A DNA stretch of 64,000 nucleotides from Halosimplex litoreum. GTDB lineage: Archaea > Halobacteriota > Halobacteria > Halobacteriales > Haloarculaceae. The notes under the pieces were generated by a model. That model saw only the letters and a list, made by a program, of their open reading frames with translations, was not told the origin of the DNA and did not search any database. The position numbers and the translations under genes are program-made. Below, one piece after another: positions 1 through 11,652 of the stretch; the stretch's first letter is position 1, and each line of letters begins with the position of its first letter. Location of the stretch: the NCBI RefSeq assembly GCF_016065055.1, contig NZ_CP065856.1:3471836-3535835 (forward strand), written 5' to 3'.

Positions 1-1
1 C

Positions 2-343
2 GAGGAGCGCGAGAAAATCGTGTTGGCGTACCGGCCCGACGTCTTCGACGGTGTGGGGTTCCCCGCGCCGTGTCTGCCCACGATCTACCTCACCAAGGGT
101 CGCCGTAGCCGTCACCCGGGAACGGAAACGCGACCGAGCGACCCCTGGGTCGTCACGCTCTCCCTCGAACCGGAGGTGAACCGCTCGCCCGACGAGTACG
201 AGACCCGCGACGCCGCCACGGCCGGCGCCGTCGAACTAGCCGGACGCTTCGCCGCGGGCGAAATCGATTACCGTGCTATCTACCAGGTCCCCCGCGAGGA
301 CTACTTCGCGAAGCTCGACGAGCTGACCGAGCGCCGCGGCTGA
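2..343 (+). CDS. DUF5820-like haloarchaeal protein, 5' end outside window
   Basis: The reading frame is open from the first bases with no stop, so the gene probably begins before the window; the first possible internal start is a GTG at 20. The visible 113 residues contain the block VLAYRPDVFDG followed by CLPTIYLTKGRR, a middle that looks like a beta strand (WVVTLSLEPEV), and a helical end with the motif YQVPREDYFAKLDELT. This pattern matches, from memory, the haloarchaeal family DUF5820, whose function is unknown. No signal peptide, membrane segment or catalytic motif is visible. The family call rests on recall of the conserved blocks and is moderately sure. Confidence 0.65.
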   Translation, partial: EEREKIVLAYRPDVFDGVGFPAPCLPTIYLTKGRRSRHPGTETRPSDPWVVTLSLEPEVNRSPDEYETRDAATAGAVELAGRFAAGEIDYRAIYQVPREDYFAKLDELTERRG

Positions 344-437
344 CACGCCGCCAGCCCGGGTTACCGCCGCGACCGGAGAACACCTCTAGCGTGGCCCGGC
401 CGGGAAGCTTAATCCGCGTCATCGCCAACGCACGGGC

Positions 438-887
438 ATGTCGACGCTCACGCTCATCGGTTCTCGCCTGGCCGAACCCGGACAAGAGTTCGTCTACCGG
501 GGCGAGGCGAGCGTCTGTGACGGCTGTCCGTACCGCGACCAGTGCCTCACCCTCACCGAGGGGCGACGCTACCGCGTCGACTCCGTCCGCGAGAACGCCA
601 GCACGCTCGACTGCGCCGTCCACGACTCGGGTGTCGTCGCCGTCGACGTCGTTCCCGCCACCGTGCGCGCGAACGTCGCCAGCGCCAGCGCCTACGCCGG
701 CAGCAAGGTCTCGTTGGAAGGGTCCTGTCCGCACACCGACTGCCCGAGCCACGAACTCTGTGAACCCGAGGGCGTCGACTTCGACGAACAGCGCCGCATC
801 GAATCGGTCGTGGGAGACCCACCCCACGATTTCTGCGCGCTGGATCGGGAGCTGACGACCGTCGAGTTCGAGGCCCACGAGGAGTGA
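438..887 (+). CDS. UPF0179 family protein
   Basis: A complete 149-residue protein of the archaeal family UPF0179, function unknown. Cysteines come in pairs: CDGCPYRDQC near residues 28-37 and CPHTDCPSHELC near 97-108, with another Cys near 134. This spacing suggests a bound metal or Fe-S centre (inference). The length fits the family. The ATG at 438 is chosen because a TATA-like AAGCTTAA lies 405-412, about 28 nt upstream, as expected for a leaderless message, and no Shine-Dalgarno sequence is seen. The gene stands alone between the DUF5820-like gene and a cupin on the same strand. Confidence 0.85.
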   Translation: MSTLTLIGSRLAEPGQEFVYRGEASVCDGCPYRDQCLTLTEGRRYRVDSVRENASTLDCAVHDSGVVAVDVVPATVRANVASASAYAGSKVSLEGSCPHTDCPSHELCEPEGVDFDEQRRIESVVGDPPHDFCALDRELTTVEFEAHEE

Positions 888-958
888 CGCCGCGCGACCC
901 GCGAGCACCCGAGTGACGCGGCCGACCGACGGGCACGCCGTACGTCGACGACGACTGG

Positions 959-1429
959 GTGAGCAGTCCCACAGCCGGGAAGACCGTGCTCTTCACCGAG
1001 CGCCCGGACGACCCCGGTCGGGACCCGCTGCGGTTCGAGATGTGGCTCGACGCCGACGGGTCGCACGGTCCGATGCGTCACGTCCACCCAGAGCAGGAGG
1101 AGTTCTTCACGGTCGTCGGCGGGCGACTCGGCGTCTCCCACGAGGGGGTGCCGGCCGAGTACGGGCCGGGCGAGCGCGTCGAGATCGCCGCTGGCGACGA
1201 ACACCGGTTCTGGAACGCCGGGTCGACCGAGCTACATCTCCGTGGGGGCGTCGATCCGGGGCTCCGAACGGAGGCGTTCATGCGAATCACCTACGGGCTG
1301 GCCCGAGACGGCGAACCGGTCACGCCGTCCGGGATGCCCCCGAACCTCGTCCAGGTCGCCGTGCTCCTCGCCGCAGCGGTCGGGCGACTGCTCGGGTACG
1401 AGAACGAGTATCCGGAGCATCGGCCCTGA
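959..1429 (+). CDS. cupin domain protein
   Basis: A single-domain cupin of 156 residues. The first cupin motif reads HVHPEQEEFFTVVGGRLGV (near residues 41-59) and the second is the PGERVEIAAGDEHRFWN stretch, giving the usual His/His/Glu/His metal site. The C-terminal 45 residues are helical and hydrophobic (VQVAVLLAAAVGRLLGY), which is seen in some uncharacterised cupins. The substrate is unknown. The only usable start in frame is a GTG at 959; the frame opens after a stop at 914, so the true start could not lie far upstream. Confidence 0.8.
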   Translation: MSSPTAGKTVLFTERPDDPGRDPLRFEMWLDADGSHGPMRHVHPEQEEFFTVVGGRLGVSHEGVPAEYGPGERVEIAAGDEHRFWNAGSTELHLRGGVDPGLRTEAFMRITYGLARDGEPVTPSGMPPNLVQVAVLLAAAVGRLLGYENEYPEHRP

Positions 1430-1462
1430 CGGTCGACTCGCACGCTACGAGTCTGCCGTCGT

Positions 1463-2251
1463 TCACCCCGAGAGCGTGCCGACCCGCTCGGCTGTGTAGC
1501 CGAACACGTCCTCGTAGCCGTACGCCGACAGCAGGACGGGGTGGAAGTCTTTCTCCGCGAGCACGGCCTCGCCGTCGGCGGCCGCGATCCGCTCGCCCGC
1601 CAGCACCTCCTCGAAGTTGTCGACGAACACCTCGTACTCGTCGGCGGCTGTCTTGGGGACGGGGTCACCCAGGCGGAAGACGGGGAGGTCGGTCCGGCGG
1701 TGCGCCTTCTCGTCGGGCAAGGCACCGGTCGCGGCGAGGAATTCGCCGACCACCTGTCGAGCGTTTTCCGCCGCCTGCTCGGTACCCTGATACCCGCATT
1801 CGACCTCGACCGTGTCCGGGGCGACTTCGAAGATACGACCCTCCGCGTGGCCGGTCTCGACGACCGCGTCGACCGACAGCCGAGGACAGATCTCGCGCGC
1901 GAGGTCGCGGACTCCGTCGACCAGCGCGAACATGCCGCCGTAGGACTGTGTCGTGTGCAGCGCGAGCGTCACGCAGCCGCGGAGCTCCTCGCCGAGCGCG
2001 TGCGCCAGCCGTATTTCGTGGCTCCGCCCGTCGGCGCGGCCCGGGAACGACCGGTTCAGGTCCGCCTCAACGTAGCGCTCGCCCCGTTCGATGGCCGCCT
2101 CGTTGGCGATCACGAGCTTCACGGGCCGAGCTACCTCGGGCCGGGACTGCATGAACTGTTCGACCGCCCGGACGCCCGCGGGCTCGTCGCCGTGGATCCC
2201 GCCGACGACCGCGATCTCGGGCTCGCCGTCTCCCAGCGTCTCGACTCGCAT
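1463..2251 (-). CDS. succinylglutamate desuccinylase/aspartoacylase family deacylase
   Basis: A zinc carboxypeptidase-fold protein of 262 residues of the AstE/AspA family. The zinc motif GGIHGDEPAG is near residues 17-26, the substrate-binding EADLNRSFPGR near 62-72, and the second zinc His is in LALHTTQSYGG. Such enzymes remove an acyl group from an N-acyl amino acid; the archaeal substrates are mostly unknown. The ATG at 2251 sits about 15 nt from an A/T-rich CGTAATATC on the minus strand. Transcription runs away from the rRNA operon, so the 2252-2957 gap is shared upstream DNA for both. Confidence 0.82.
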   Translation of the reverse strand: MRVETLGDGEPEIAVVGGIHGDEPAGVRAVEQFMQSRPEVARPVKLVIANEAAIERGERYVEADLNRSFPGRADGRSHEIRLAHALGEELRGCVTLALHTTQSYGGMFALVDGVRDLAREICPRLSVDAVVETGHAEGRIFEVAPDTVEVECGYQGTEQAAENARQVVGEFLAATGALPDEKAHRRTDLPVFRLGDPVPKTAADEYEVFVDNFEEVLAGERIAAADGEAVLAEKDFHPVLLSAYGYEDVFGYTAERVGTLSG

Positions 2252-2533
2252 TCGCCCCGATATTACGTGTTCGGCCGTTTATGTGGTGTGTTTCGTCCCG
2301 ACCGCCGTACCGTCGGCGCCCCCGAAACGGCCTCGGTAGTCGGCCTTCTCCAGCGCGCACGCGGGCGGGACTGGTAGGGGGCCGGCGCGCGACCGACGAG
2401 CGGTCCGCGCCGGTGCCCAGTTGGTCCGCGCGGCGCGCCCCCCGTCGCCGAACCGGCCCGTTCTCCCGCAGTTCCTGTCGTCCCAGCTATCGGATCCGCT
2501 GCTCCGGTGGGAAGCTATCACTGGCAGCGACGG

Positions 2534-2557
2534 TTCGACCGATCCTGATACATAAAG
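2534..2557 (+). promoter_or_regulatory. rrn: putative rRNA promoter P1
   Basis: The block TTCGACCG (2534-2541) is followed by the TATA-like ATACATAAAG (2548-2557). The TTCGA upstream element with an A/T-rich box about 10 nt later matches haloarchaeal rRNA promoters. A transcript would start near 2580. Confidence 0.55.
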
Positions 2558-2738
2558 CCGTCCATTCGATCCCGTCAGAGAGGGCTTCTAACGCGTGTTT
2601 TTCCCTCACAAGGCGGCCCTCGCTTCGTAAGGGTTTTACAGTCGTCACCCATCGGATGAAATACGTTCGACGCGCGGTGGAAGCGGGGGTCACCCGTGGT
2701 CCGCCGTGCTCGACACATGCGGAGCGGAAGACAGCTCC

Positions 2739-2761
2739 TTCGACCGGGCTCACACTTAAAT
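2739..2761 (+). promoter_or_regulatory. rrn: putative rRNA promoter P2
   Basis: A second copy of TTCGACCG (2739-2746) precedes the box CACTTAAAT (2753-2761) with nearly the same spacing as in P1. The exact repetition of the eight-base upstream element in front of two A/T boxes supports a promoter. Confidence 0.6.
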
Positions 2762-2823
2762 CCGGTGTGGCTGCGTACGCCACTCCGGTGCAGTCGTGTG
2801 ATTCCGAACGAAGGTCGGCGCGT

Positions 2824-2842
2824 CTTTCGGAACCATTAAGTG
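2824..2842 (+). promoter_or_regulatory. rrn: putative rRNA promoter P3
   Basis: TTTCGGAA (2825-2832) is followed by CCATTAAGTG (2833-2842), a good TATA-like box in otherwise GC-rich DNA. It is the promoter nearest to the 16S gene; its predicted start near 2866 lies upstream of the 16S processing stem, as needed for a functional precursor. Confidence 0.55.
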
Positions 2843-2953
2843 GGGTAACCCACTACGATGATATCCGCACGAGGGACGACGGGCGACCCACCTGGGACCC
2901 GGCGTCCGACCCATGAGGATTCCACCCCTGCGGTCCGCCGTACAGATGGGATC

Positions 2954-2978
2954 TGATGTGAGCCTTGACAGTTCGGTG
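2954..2978 (+). other. 5' half of the pre-16S processing stem
   Basis: Bases 2958-2978 are the exact reverse complement of 4656-4676 in the 16S-23S spacer (21 pairs). The helix extends outward through 2954-2957 and 4677-4680 with one G-U pair. Just inside the helix, bases 2979-2981 (ATA) are unpaired and then CCCGAC (2982-2987) pairs with GTCGGG (4650-4655), as in a bulge-helix-bulge site. Archaeal pre-16S rRNA is cut by the splicing endonuclease at such motifs. Confidence 0.9.
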
Positions 2979-3097
2979 ATACCCGACGCGGTGCGATACG
3001 GTGTCGCCGACTGACGGACCAGACATACACGCACACGTTCACACGTGTGCTACACGTTGATAGCGTGTCTCCGCCAGATCCCGGCTTCGCCGGGAAC

Positions 3098-4569
<1,472 letters not shown>

Positions 4570-4655
4570 ACTGACCGGGACCGGGGCGTCGCCCCGGCCC
4601 ACAAGTCCTGCCCCGACGAGGCAGGCACCGGTGACACCCGACCGCGCCGGTCGGG

Positions 4656-4680
4656 CACCGAACTGTCAAGGCTCACGTCA
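4656..4680 (+). other. 3' half of the pre-16S processing stem
   Basis: Pairs with 2954-2978 to close a helix of about 25 base pairs around the 16S gene. Located about 86 nt after the mature 16S 3' end and 16 nt before the tRNA-like element of the spacer. Confidence 0.9.
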
Positions 4681-4695
4681 CCCCCTCACGGGGGA

Positions 4696-4752
4696 GACCG
4701 AGCAGGCAGCGCACCTCTTTCGAGGTGTTCTCGGTTCGACTCCGAGTCGGTC
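4696..4752 (+). ncRNA. tRNA-like element without D arm in the 16S-23S spacer
   Basis: A perfect T arm stands at 4730-4746: stem CTCGG/CCGAG around the seven-base loop TTCGACT. It is followed directly by TCGGTC (4747-4752), which pairs with GACCGA (4696-4701) as an acceptor stem. Between them is one hairpin (CACCTC 4712-4717 with GAGGTG 4722-4727, loop of four). There is no D arm and no seven-base anticodon loop, so this is not a tRNA. Haloarchaeal operons normally have tRNA-Ala at this place. The element is either its remnant or a structural signal like the one before 5S, which has almost the same size and plan. Confidence 0.7.
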
Positions 4753-4857
4753 AATACAAGCGGGCAACGGCGCCCGCCGAACTGATGCACCAGCCCGTGA
4801 AAACGCGGCTGGGAAGGGTTCGATGCCGTCTCCGACGACCGCCGGGGATGGACGATG

Positions 4858-4882
4858 ACGACCGTGTGTACGTGCAATCCAG
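4858..4882 (+). other. 5' half of the pre-23S processing stem
   Basis: Twenty-five bases that pair with 7890-7914, with a single G-U pair and no mismatch. An ACG just inside can pair with CGT of the 3' flank after a short bulge, giving a bulge-helix-bulge motif. This is the cut site that frees pre-23S rRNA. Confidence 0.9.
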
Positions 4883-4926
4883 ACGTCAACTGGATCCGTA
4901 TCATCGGGATACGTGTATCCGACGTA

Positions 4927-7843
<2,917 letters not shown>

Positions 7844-7889
7844 TTCCGTATCTGATATACGTACCCGATGATTCGGGTCCGGGCGTAAA

Positions 7890-7914
7890 CTGGATTGCAC
7901 GTACACGCGGTCGT
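7890..7914 (+). other. 3' half of the pre-23S processing stem
   Basis: Pairs with 4858-4882 over 25 positions. It ends 12 nt before the tRNA-like element that precedes 5S. Confidence 0.9.
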
Positions 7915-7926
7915 CGCATCGAGCTA

Positions 7927-7982
7927 CCGATACTGGCATCCGAACGGAGCGTTCGGACGCGGTTCGATTCCGCGGATCGGCG
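7927..7982 (+). ncRNA. t-element (tRNA-like) preceding 5S rRNA
   Basis: T arm at 7958-7974: stem CGCGG/CCGCG around the loop TTCGATT. Acceptor-like pairing of CCGAT (7927-7931) with ATCGG (7976-7980), and one hairpin CCGAACG/CGTTCGG (7940-7946 with 7950-7956). There is no D arm. In Haloferax volcanii a tRNA-like element at this position is cut by tRNase Z to make the 5' end of 5S rRNA. Here the element ends at the base before the 5S start, which fits that role. Confidence 0.8.
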
Positions 7983-8104
7983 TTAGGGCGGCCATAGCGG
8001 CGGGGCGACACCCGTACCCATCCCGAACACGGACGTTAAGCCCGCCTGCGTTCCGGCGAGTACTGGAGTACGAGAGTCTCTGGGAAACCTGGTTCGCCGC
8101 CTCC
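7983..8104 (+). rRNA. 5S ribosomal RNA
   Basis: A 122-nt 5S gene, recognised by TTAGGGCGGCCATAGCGGCG at the 5' end, the conserved CCCGTACCCATCCCGAACAC and the 3' end GGTTCGCCGCCTCC that closes the terminal stem. No tRNA-Cys follows, unlike many haloarchaeal rRNA operons. Confidence 0.95.
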
Positions 8105-8113
8105 ACTCATCTC

Positions 8114-8168
8114 CCGGCCACATTCGGCCGGATTCACTACCCTCGACCAGCAACCGCTGGTCGAGGGT
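8114..8168 (+). terminator. rRNA operon terminator hairpins
   Basis: Two inverted repeats follow 5S. The first is CCGGCC (8114-8119) with GGCCGG (8126-8131). The second is a perfect 13-bp stem, 8139-8151 with 8156-8168 and an AACC loop, followed after six bases by the T-rich GTATTTTATACG. The strong stem plus T-rich tail is the likely end of the rRNA transcript. It also faces the 3' end of the convergent DUF309 gene. Confidence 0.7.
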
Positions 8169-8225
8169 CTCCGTATTTTATACGCGGAGCGGCAGCTATC
8201 GCGGTCGCGATCGTTCGAGAAGGAG

Positions 8226-8720
8226 TTACTCCAGTTGTTCGGCGTAGGTGAAGTCGAGTTCGGTCGCTTCGGGGTAGTCGCCGTCGAGTTCGATCCGCCA
8301 GTCGTGGATCGCGGTCGGGTCGGAGAGTGCGGTCGAGAGTGTCGCGCGTACGTCGGCGAGGTCGACACCGTAGAAGTCGTCGGGGAGCCCGTCGAGATAC
8401 TGGAGCGCGGTAGAGAACAGCGAGCGCATGCCGTCGTCGTTCTCGAAGTCGAAGTGCTTGTACGCGCCGGCTGCGACCTGGACCATTCCGTGAAGGAACT
8501 TGCTCTCTGCGGAGCCGCGGCCGTAGTTGTACCACTCGTCCTCGAAACAATCGTGTGATTCGTGGAACTCGCCGCTGTTGAACAGGGCGACGCCGTGGAC
8601 GACGGCGCGCCGGAGTGTGCCGTGCTCCCAACCGTTGGACGCGCCGCGGTCGGCCCGCCACCCGGTGGGATCGCCCGACGTAGGTGGTCCGACGCCGTAG
8701 TCCCGGGTGTGTTCGTCCAT
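8226..8720 (-). CDS. DUF309 domain protein
   Basis: A 164-residue protein with the DUF309 signature [19 protein letters not shown] near residues 47-65 and a second conserved helix [16 protein letters not shown] near 74-89. The His/Glu-rich first motif suggests metal binding, but the family has no established reaction. The protein is predicted to be all helical and soluble. The ATG at 8720 is the only good start. It is convergent with the rRNA operon and divergent from the thioesterase gene, with 125 bases between the two starts. Confidence 0.85.
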   Translation of the reverse strand: MDEHTRDYGVGPPTSGDPTGWRADRGASNGWEHGTLRRAVVHGVALFNSGEFHESHDCFEDEWYNYGRGSAESKFLHGMVQVAAGAYKHFDFENDDGMRSLFSTALQYLDGLPDDFYGVDLADVRATLSTALSDPTAIHDWRIELDGDYPEATELDFTYAEQLE

Positions 8721-8845
8721 TGTGAACTATTCGGAGTTCCCGCAGTGTAATCCCGTCGGTCCGGGCGAAGGATGATGCGGTCTGTACGGGCCAGCGCGAA
8801 CGGGAACCCACGGTTGTTAACCCCTTCCCTCCCGAGCGAGAAGTC

Positions 8846-9253
8846 ATGGAAGCCTCGTTCGAACACGAAGTTCCGGTTCGCTATCGCGACCTCGACACCT
8901 ACGGTCACGTCAACAACGTCGTCTACGGTACCTACTGTGAGGAGGCGAGAGTCGCCTACGTCGAGGAAGTACTCGAGCTCGACGAGCTCGACGAGTTCAC
9001 GGCCGTCGTCGCGTCGCTAGAGCTCGATTTCCGGTCGTCGGTGACGGAACTGACGGCGGTCGACGTGGGGGTCTCGGTCGTTCGAATGGGGGAGTCGAGT
9101 TTCACGATGGCGTACGAGATCCGGCAGGACGGCGAGCTGGTCGCTGAAGCGGAGACGACACAGGTGTTCGTCGATCCGGAGACGCGCGAATCGCGACCCG
9201 TCCCGGATGCGTGGCGCGAGCGGGTTCGCGAATTCGAGGGACTGGACGACTGA
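8846..9253 (+). CDS. acyl-CoA thioesterase, hotdog fold
   Basis: A 135-residue single hotdog-domain enzyme of the 4HBT (FadM/YbgC) type, hydrolysing acyl-CoA to free acid and CoA. The motif VRYRDLDTYGHVNNVVYG (residues 11-28) contains the expected catalytic Asp (Asp17 by alignment to the family) and the HVNN turn. The length is typical. The natural acyl chain cannot be told from sequence. A GTTGTTAAC box about 32 bases before the ATG could be its TATA element. Confidence 0.88.
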   Translation: MEASFEHEVPVRYRDLDTYGHVNNVVYGTYCEEARVAYVEEVLELDELDEFTAVVASLELDFRSSVTELTAVDVGVSVVRMGESSFTMAYEIRQDGELVAEAETTQVFVDPETRESRPVPDAWRERVREFEGLDD

Positions 9254-9265
9254 GCCGCGTGTCGT

Positions 9266-9589
9266 TCAGACGGTCTCGTCGGGCTCGTAGGCGTCGGCCA
9301 TGCGCGTGGCTTCGGTGGCGTAGCGTTCGCGCTCCTCGGGGTCGGTGACGCTCCCGAGGTTGTTCGGGGGGACGTCGACGGCGGCAGTCGTCTCGCGCAC
9401 GTCGTTCGTGAAACTCGTCAGTGCGCGTTCCTTCCGGAAGTAGCGTCGGCCGTCCGGGGTGGCGTAGACGAGGATGATGATGTTCTGTTCGTCGTCGGAG
9501 TAAGTGCGTTCGACGAGCCAGGCGCGGACGGTCCCGTCGTCCGCCGCCGCGGTCGAGCCTGCTGTCGGGGTGTCCGTCTGTTCGGTCAT
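9266..9589 (-). CDS. conserved haloarchaeal protein of unknown function
   Basis: A 107-residue acidic protein. After a low-complexity N-terminus rich in Thr and Ala it has a core RAWLVERTYSDDEQNIIILVYATPDGRRYFRKERALTSF cut into short strands, then a helical C-terminus ATEATRMADAYEPDE. The ATG at 9589 is preferred over one nine codons earlier because the residues between look untranslated. No catalytic motif is seen. The strand-rich middle followed by a helix suggests a small compact domain; the family was not recognised. It converges with the thioesterase gene, with only 12 bases between the two ends. Confidence 0.7.
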   Translation of the reverse strand: MTEQTDTPTAGSTAAADDGTVRAWLVERTYSDDEQNIIILVYATPDGRRYFRKERALTSFTNDVRETTAAVDVPPNNLGSVTDPEERERYATEATRMADAYEPDETV

Positions 9590-9658
9590 GCCGAAGCGTA
9601 GGTGTCCGACGTGCATAGGGGTTCGCTCGACCCCTCGGGAGGGTCGACCGCGGCGTGG

Positions 9659-10756
9659 TCAGGCCCCCACCGGGTCGGGTCGCTCGCCGACGGTGATCTG
9701 GACGCGCTGGACGTCACCGTCACGGAGGACGGTCAGGTCGACCGTATCGCCGGGCCGAGTCTCGGTGACGAGGTACGTGCCGAGAGCTTCGCCGCTCCGT
9801 AACTGCTGACCGTCGATTGCGAGGATCAGGTCCCAGTCGGTGGGGACGAGGCGATCCCCGACTGTTTCGACTTCGGTCGGGCCCTGTAGCGCGCCGGCCG
9901 AGGGGCCGTCTTCCAGAACGGAGACGACGGCGAGGCCGGTGGTGCGGTCGAGATCGTTACCGTCGGCGATCGTGGGGGTGACGGGCGTCGTCCGGACGCC
10001 GATGTACGGGTAGTCGAACTCGCCGTCGTCGAGGAGTTCGGGGACGACGCGCTCGACGACCGACGGGGAGACGGCGAAGCCGATGTTTTCGGCGCCCTGT
10101 CGGGCGATGCCGGCGGTGTTGACGCCGACGACGTCTCCGTCACAGTTCACCAGTGGTCCGCCGGAGTTGCCGGGGCTGATCGGCGCGTCCGTCTGGACGA
10201 CGTTCGGGATCTCGAAGCCCAGCCGGGTCGGAAGCGTCCGGTTCAGGCCGCTGACGATCCCGTGGGAGATCGTCTCGTCGAGCCCGAATGGGTTGCCCAG
10301 GGCTGCGACGCGCTCGCCGCGCTGAGGGTCGGTGTCGGCGAGCGAAAGCGCCCCAGTTCCTGCAGGTGGATCGGACACGCTCACCACGGCGAGATCGGCG
10401 TAGGTGCTGTGGCCGACGACGGACCCCGACCGGAACTCGCTCCCCTCGAACTCGACCTCCACTTCGGCTGCGCCACTGACGACGTGGGCGTTGGTCACGA
10501 CGTAGGTGTCGTCGGTCGCATTCGTGTCGGTCCCGTTCTCGACTTCGTACACGAACCCGGAGCTCTGTCCGGAACTCGTCCGGATGGAGACGACCGACCC
10601 GGCGGTCTCGTCGAACAGCGACTGGTAGTCGCAGGCCGGTTGCCCCTGTCGAGCGTCTTCGAGGGGGGCCGCGCCCGGTACGATCGCCGTCACCCCCGCG
10701 ACGCTGCCCGCGGTGAGCAAGACCGTCACGAGTACCGCTGTCGTTGTCCGTCGCAT
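9659..10756 (-). CDS. secreted HtrA/DegP-type serine protease with PDZ domain
   Basis: A 365-residue S1C protease for extracytoplasmic protein quality control. An N-terminal hydrophobic segment (residues 6-29) follows MRRTTT and acts as a signal peptide or anchor. The trypsin-like domain has the catalytic triad His91 (VVTNAHVV), Asp121 (YADLAVV) and Ser198 (SPGNSGGP). A PDZ domain covers about residues 250-360, with LILAIDGQQLRSG and PGDTVDLTVLRDG. A Cys pair (near 42 and 204) could be a disulfide outside the cell. It is a single gene, divergent from tRNA-Leu. Confidence 0.92.
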   Translation of the reverse strand: MRRTTTAVLVTVLLTAGSVAGVTAIVPGAAPLEDARQGQPACDYQSLFDETAGSVVSIRTSSGQSSGFVYEVENGTDTNATDDTYVVTNAHVVSGAAEVEVEFEGSEFRSGSVVGHSTYADLAVVSVSDPPAGTGALSLADTDPQRGERVAALGNPFGLDETISHGIVSGLNRTLPTRLGFEIPNVVQTDAPISPGNSGGPLVNCDGDVVGVNTAGIARQGAENIGFAVSPSVVERVVPELLDDGEFDYPYIGVRTTPVTPTIADGNDLDRTTGLAVVSVLEDGPSAGALQGPTEVETVGDRLVPTDWDLILAIDGQQLRSGEALGTYLVTETRPGDTVDLTVLRDGDVQRVQITVGERPDPVGA

Positions 10757-10978
10757 CGTCCGTTCGTCGCTTCGAGCCGGGGAAGGCCCCCCGAATCGTT
10801 TCGTCGCGATGGCACGGTCAAATCCGAACTACCGACCGGAGTTGAAACCGGTTACTACGGAGGCCGATACCGGGTACCAGATAGGCGGTCGATACCCCAG
10901 ACCTCTCTCCGAGCGGCAGTCCGCGGGACGGCGAGACCGTAGCCTATTCAAGCGCCTCGATCGAATCTGGACGTGCGT

Positions 10979-11062
10979 GCGAGGGTAGCCAAGCCTGGAA
11001 ACGGCGGCGGACTCAAGATCCGCTCCCGTAGGGGTCCAAGGGTTCAAATCCCTTCCCTCGCA
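10979..11062 (+). tRNA. tRNA-Leu (anticodon CAA)
   Basis: A class II tRNA of 84 nt. The acceptor stem GCGAGGG pairs with CCCTCGC and the discriminator base is A. The anticodon arm is GCGGA-CTCAAGA-TCCGC, giving anticodon CAA for the UUG codon. A long variable arm (CTCCCGTAGGGGTCC region) and a T arm AAGGG-TTCAAAT-CCCTT follow. There is no intron. CCA is not encoded. A decayed copy follows within 250 bases. Confidence 0.95.
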
Positions 11063-11119
11063 CTGTGTGGCCCTCGCGGCCCCTCGCAAAACAGTGCAGG
11101 AAGCCCGCTTCGGAGCGGT

Positions 11120-11130
11120 CTTCCCTCGCA
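11120..11130 (+). repeat. extra copy of the tRNA-Leu 3' end
   Basis: CTTCCCTCGCA repeats the last 11 bases of tRNA-Leu (11052-11062) 58 bases after it ends. With the copy at 11295-11305 it makes three such ends within 250 bases. Such repeats are typical of attachment-site scars, but no integrase is near. Confidence 0.5.
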
Positions 11131-11166
11131 AATTCCTTACCGACGTTCCAGACGGAGCTACAGCTT

Positions 11167-11305
11167 GAAACGGCGGCGGACTCGGGATCCGCTCCCGTAG
11201 GGTCCTCGTGAGCGAAGCGAACGAGGGATCGGAAGTCGCGTTCGCTGAGCAGGTCGAGGCGAACCGTCTTCCGGTGGTCCGAGAGTTCAAATCCCTTCTC
11301 TCGCA
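11167..11305 (+). pseudogene. tRNA-Leu remnant interrupted by 75 bases
   Basis: Bases 11167-11205 match 10998-11037 of the intact tRNA-Leu almost exactly (D-loop end, anticodon arm, variable arm). Bases 11286-11305 match its last 20 bases with one difference. The two parts are separated by 75 extra bases (11206-11280), and the five bases GGTCC occur at both edges. The 5' acceptor strand and D arm are missing, the T stem no longer pairs, and the anticodon position now reads CGG. It cannot make a working tRNA. It looks like a partial duplication later disrupted, or the scar of an element that used the tRNA end as a target. Confidence 0.75.
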
Positions 11306-11399
11306 AACTTCTCACGGAACTGGCGCTCGAGCGATTACTTCGTCCAGAAATCGGTCTCTCGGGGGCAGGTTTATGAGAATCCAGTCTAAACGTTGAGGT

Positions 11400-11600
11400 A
11401 TGGCAACGGACGACACGGCGACCAATCCACTCGACGTGCCACCGCTGGAACATACCGCTTTCTTCGACATCGATACCAGAGACGGTTACGTCCGCATCGA
11501 CCAGTCGTGGGGCGACCAGACGCTGTACACGCCCGAGGAGGCACGCGACATCGCCGAGTCGATTCTGGAGATGGCCGACGACGCGCAGGGGTCAGAGTAA
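11400..11600 (+). CDS. small acidic haloarchaeal protein
   Basis: A 66-residue protein, strongly acidic, with a strand-like core EHTAFFDIDTRDGYVRIDQ and a C-terminal helix EEARDIAESILEMADDA. No known family was recognised. The ATG at 11400 lies 25-30 bases after a TTTATGAG box (11370-11377), as expected for leaderless transcription. Codon use agrees with neighbouring genes, so it is likely real. It converges with the HAD hydrolase gene. Confidence 0.7.
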   Translation: MATDDTATNPLDVPPLEHTAFFDIDTRDGYVRIDQSWGDQTLYTPEEARDIAESILEMADDAQGSE

Positions 11601-11652
11601 CGGTCCGAGACCCGGAGGTCGTCCAATCGACCCTACCGGGGTGGGAGGCGCG

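Larger units (their letters stand above)
2252..2953 (+). other. rRNA operon upstream region, no gene
   Basis: About 700 bases between the divergent deacylase gene and the 16S processing stem. Several open frames cross it, but none has haloarchaeal codon use or a recognisable product. It holds at least three promoter-like blocks, annotated separately, spread over 300 bases. This is the usual arrangement for haloarchaeal rRNA operons, where tandem promoters feed one transcript. Confidence 0.6.

Noticed and set aside
2281..2916. 211-codon frame before 16S
   Set aside because: Overlaps the rRNA promoter region, Arg/Ser-rich, no family resemblance.
4570..4926. Canonical tRNA-Ala in the 16S-23S spacer
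   Set aside because: Only a T arm and acceptor-like stem are present; there is no D arm and no TGC anticodon loop.
11167..11305. Functional tRNA with anticodon CGG or an intron-containing tRNA
   Set aside because: No 5' acceptor strand or D arm, and the T stem does not pair; the 75-base insert is not at an anticodon intron site.
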